Source: Apostichopus japonicus
Lineage: Eukaryota; Echinodermata; Holothuroidea; Aspidochirotida; Stichopodidae
Direction of reading: 5' to 3'
DNA: 64,000 nucleotides
Assembly (NCBI RefSeq): GCF_037975245.1
Contig: NC_092563.1
Location: 11,956,001-12,020,000, forward strand
Both the position numbers and the translations under genes were made by a program. Of this stretch, positions 61,601 through 64,000 are shown piece after piece. How positions within the stretch are numbered: position 1 is the first letter of the stretch; every line of letters begins with the position of its first letter. Below the pieces are notes generated by a model that was given only the letters and a program-made list of their open reading frames with translations, had not been told where the DNA came from and made no database searches.

Positions 61601-63671
61601 CAGGCCTGTAAAAAGACAAGAAATCTTGATAACTCGCGGGAAATCTCACACGCAGGGGAAAAAAATAAGGTGGAAACAAGGTTAGAGAAAGAGCCAAAGA
61701 GGAAATAAAATTTAAAAAAGACGATAAATAAAAAAAAAAAAAGAAACTTACTAGTGTCTGGGTGTCTTTATTTCTCACTTGAAACATACCAAAATAGCAT
61801 CATAATTATTCAAAGGCATCGCCGCCGCCAGCCCGCTGCATCTCTCAAGCCAGTGTTGGAAAACCTTGTTCAATTTCCCGCGAACACCGTGCCGATTTCC
61901 CGCCGGTGTTCGGAGCGAACACGCCGAGCACGCGTAGCGTGCGAGCATAATGGCCTCGGGTCTAGGGGCCCGCCTTAGGGCCCTGGTGGGGTCAAGGGGT
62001 GGAACCCCCTGTGGGGGTCTAGGGGGTGAAGGTCCCCGGAAAATTTTGGTATTTTTGCGTGTCTGGCGATAAAAAATTCGCAGTTGAGGATGCAAATACT
62101 GACAACTTTTTGAATTTTGAATTTTCTTTTTGAAATTGTCAAGAAACTGATGAAAATTTTAAAACGACAAGTTACAGGTAGAGTAGCTATATTTTGTTAT
62201 AAAATGAAAAGAGATTTAATTTGTCTTACAATCTTTAAAAAGTTTAACTTACAAAACTTCCGATATTATGAAACAAACAACGTTAGGCAAAGCCCTGTTT
62301 CTAGACTGCCTATCAATAAATAGCGTGCACTATACGTACATCAGTTTACAACTGCAGTACGGTTTAATCCTACTAAAATACTACGGTAGTCTACATGTCT
62401 TGCGAATTTTCCCAGGTACCTTGCCAAACAACTGTGAGCTCTTTCCCTGTCTAACACCTGTTGGTTAACATTGTTTGGCACGTTTCCAAGGAACGTTTAA
62501 TGGAGTACACAAGGCACAGCTTATACCATACACGTATATCACGATATCAAGGCCCCTATAGCTATGGCCATCTTTATTATGAAAGTAAACCTTGTAATAA
62601 CTTATGTTTTAGGCCACTTGGCATGATTAACTAAATGCTAAATATTGTTTCCATGTTCTTGTAGAAAAGGTCAGCTCCGCAAATTACAATAGTTGTGTTT
62701 TTGTAGTTATGTGAGATCCGTAAACGACAAGGTGGTTAGGCTATTTGCTATGCACTTAACTATGGTAGGATATTATTTTTTCCGTATTTTTGGAAATTCT
62801 AGAAAATACTTCCTTTTACCCCCCTGGAACACCAGATGTGGTCTTCCGGTTTATTCATAAATGGGTGTACTAGAGCCTTGTTTACATGACATTAGTTGCA
62901 TTTAGCACGATATGCCAGTTTCGCGTGAATTTTTCGAAAGTGTTTTGCTCGATCTTTCGTAAAATTTGAAAGGTGTACCAACTTACTTTTCGTACACAAT
63001 TGGTAATTTCTCTACTGATTTTCAGAGTTTTATCTCCATACAATCAAGACGTTGTGTATTGAGTATAAACTTATCGCGAATGCAAGAAAACGATGCAGGG
63101 ATTTCCAGCAGACAAATGTTTTCTTTGCGGGATTACTGAGTCAGTTGAAGGGAATCCCGCACCTAAGAGGGAACGCTGAACTGAAGTCAAATTCATACGA
63201 CAGAAAACGTTAACTTACTAACATACAATATAAATTAAAAAAAATATGGAATGGCAATATTGTTCAAAACATTTCCCGCGAGGCTGATTTATTACAGCAA
63301 CCTTCCAGCGCAGTGCCGTGGGTGTCAGTGTGACATTGCCCTTGTGAGTGGGTTGGGGACACATCATTACTCGTTACTCCAGAAACTGACACACTAAAAC
63401 AGTTTGTTTTCAAAATTATATTTATTAGCTTTTTAAGTTCAAATTAGTACTGGTCTTCAACGATCGCAAGTTGTTTTAAATCGCCAAATAGGTGCACCAA
63501 ATGGCGCCAATTGCATCCTCATTTTTCAAAAATCTGTAGCTTGTGAAGGGGGCATATCCCCCCAGACACCCCCCTGCGCCGCTTGAGCGACGCGATGGCT
63601 GCTTAGCAGCAATATGGTTCCCGGGAAATGATACCTTCCTTGCCGGGAAAAAAACATTTTTTACAGCCCTG
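61601..63671. mobile_element. hAT-like element (about 2.07 kb) in RPP40 intron
   Basis: The left end CAGGCCTGTAAAAAG and the right end, complement of CAGGGCTGTAAAAAA, are imperfect terminal inverted repeats matching at 13 of 15 positions. Flanking TTTGAAGT(GG) and TTTGAAGG suggest an 8-bp duplication that differs in its last base, with two extra bases at the left. Subterminal CGGGAAAT motifs occur in both halves, and G/C-rich blocks lie at 61860-62040 and 63540-63660. No intact transposase frame is present. The imperfect duplication means an old insertion or misjudged ends. Confidence 0.6.
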
Positions 63672-64000
63672 TTTGAAGGAATCACCAACATTATATTAAA
63701 CCTAGGCAAACTTTAAAACAAAACTGTAAATATTGTAAAACCTATTGTACCAAAACCTAGTTAGGTTCTAATGAACCTAACGTGATAAATGATATGAGCT
63801 ACTTGATACAAACTTTACGTAGAAGCCACATTACTTAATTTGTGATGATTTCCTAGGTTTAATATTTGATACAAATGTGAAAGCACATGAGTTGACTTAA
63901 TATGGGATGATTCTCTGGGCTACTTGATACAAGCACAGAAGCCCCATGGCATACAGTAGTAAGTGATGGTTCCCAGGGACACTTGAAATATGGGCACCTG

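Noticed and set aside
61775-62095. Minus-strand 106-residue open frame, Arg/Pro-rich
   Set aside because: It lies in the G/C-rich interior of the hAT-like element with no recognisable transposase motif.

Overview
The window is animal nuclear DNA: AT-rich, with long introns, consensus GT-AG splice sites, AATAAA signals, a tRNA-derived SINE, LINE fragments, hAT-type transposons and very long simple repeats. The mix (several BPI/LBP genes in tandem, an unusual kinase, many hAT elements, frequent 'taggcctag' words in introns) fits a marine invertebrate deuterostome, most likely an echinoderm. That species-level guess is inference. All five recognisable protein-coding genes, plus the partial gene at the left edge, lie on the + strand.

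Layout. 1-5294: 3' part of a BPI/LBP-like gene (copy A). 5295-12330: intergenic, holding a nested group of hAT elements and a degenerate repeat field. 12331-22893: complete 16-exon BPI/LBP gene (copy B, 484 aa). 25061-37728: complete 16-exon BPI/LBP gene (copy C, 492 aa). 37729-44757: gene-free and repeat-rich, with a Tx1/L1-like LINE fragment between AAT microsatellites and a 216-bp ATC tract. 44758-47566: four-exon protein kinase gene (423 aa) with an HCD instead of HRD catalytic motif. 49198-53788: five-exon EMC8/EMC9 gene (197 aa). 57012 to beyond the right edge: the first five exons of RPP40, a protein subunit of RNase P/MRP, with a hAT-type element in the intron after exon 5.

I assembled exon boundaries by hand from splice sites, reading phase and paralogue comparison. 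For copies B and C, the kinase and EMC8, summed exon lengths are exact multiples of three and end at a stop. RPP40 phases are consistent up to the window edge. The BPI copies should encode secreted lipid/LPS-binding proteins of innate immunity. EMC8 (ER membrane insertase) and RPP40 (tRNA/rRNA processing) are housekeeping genes. Nothing suggests operon-like linkage.

The least ordinary items are a U2-snRNA-headed chimeric element inside a TA repeat in copy B, the LINE fragment bounded on both sides by AAT arrays, four hAT-like elements (three with clear 8-bp target duplications) plus a probable nested fifth, and the non-RD kinase with an acidic insert.
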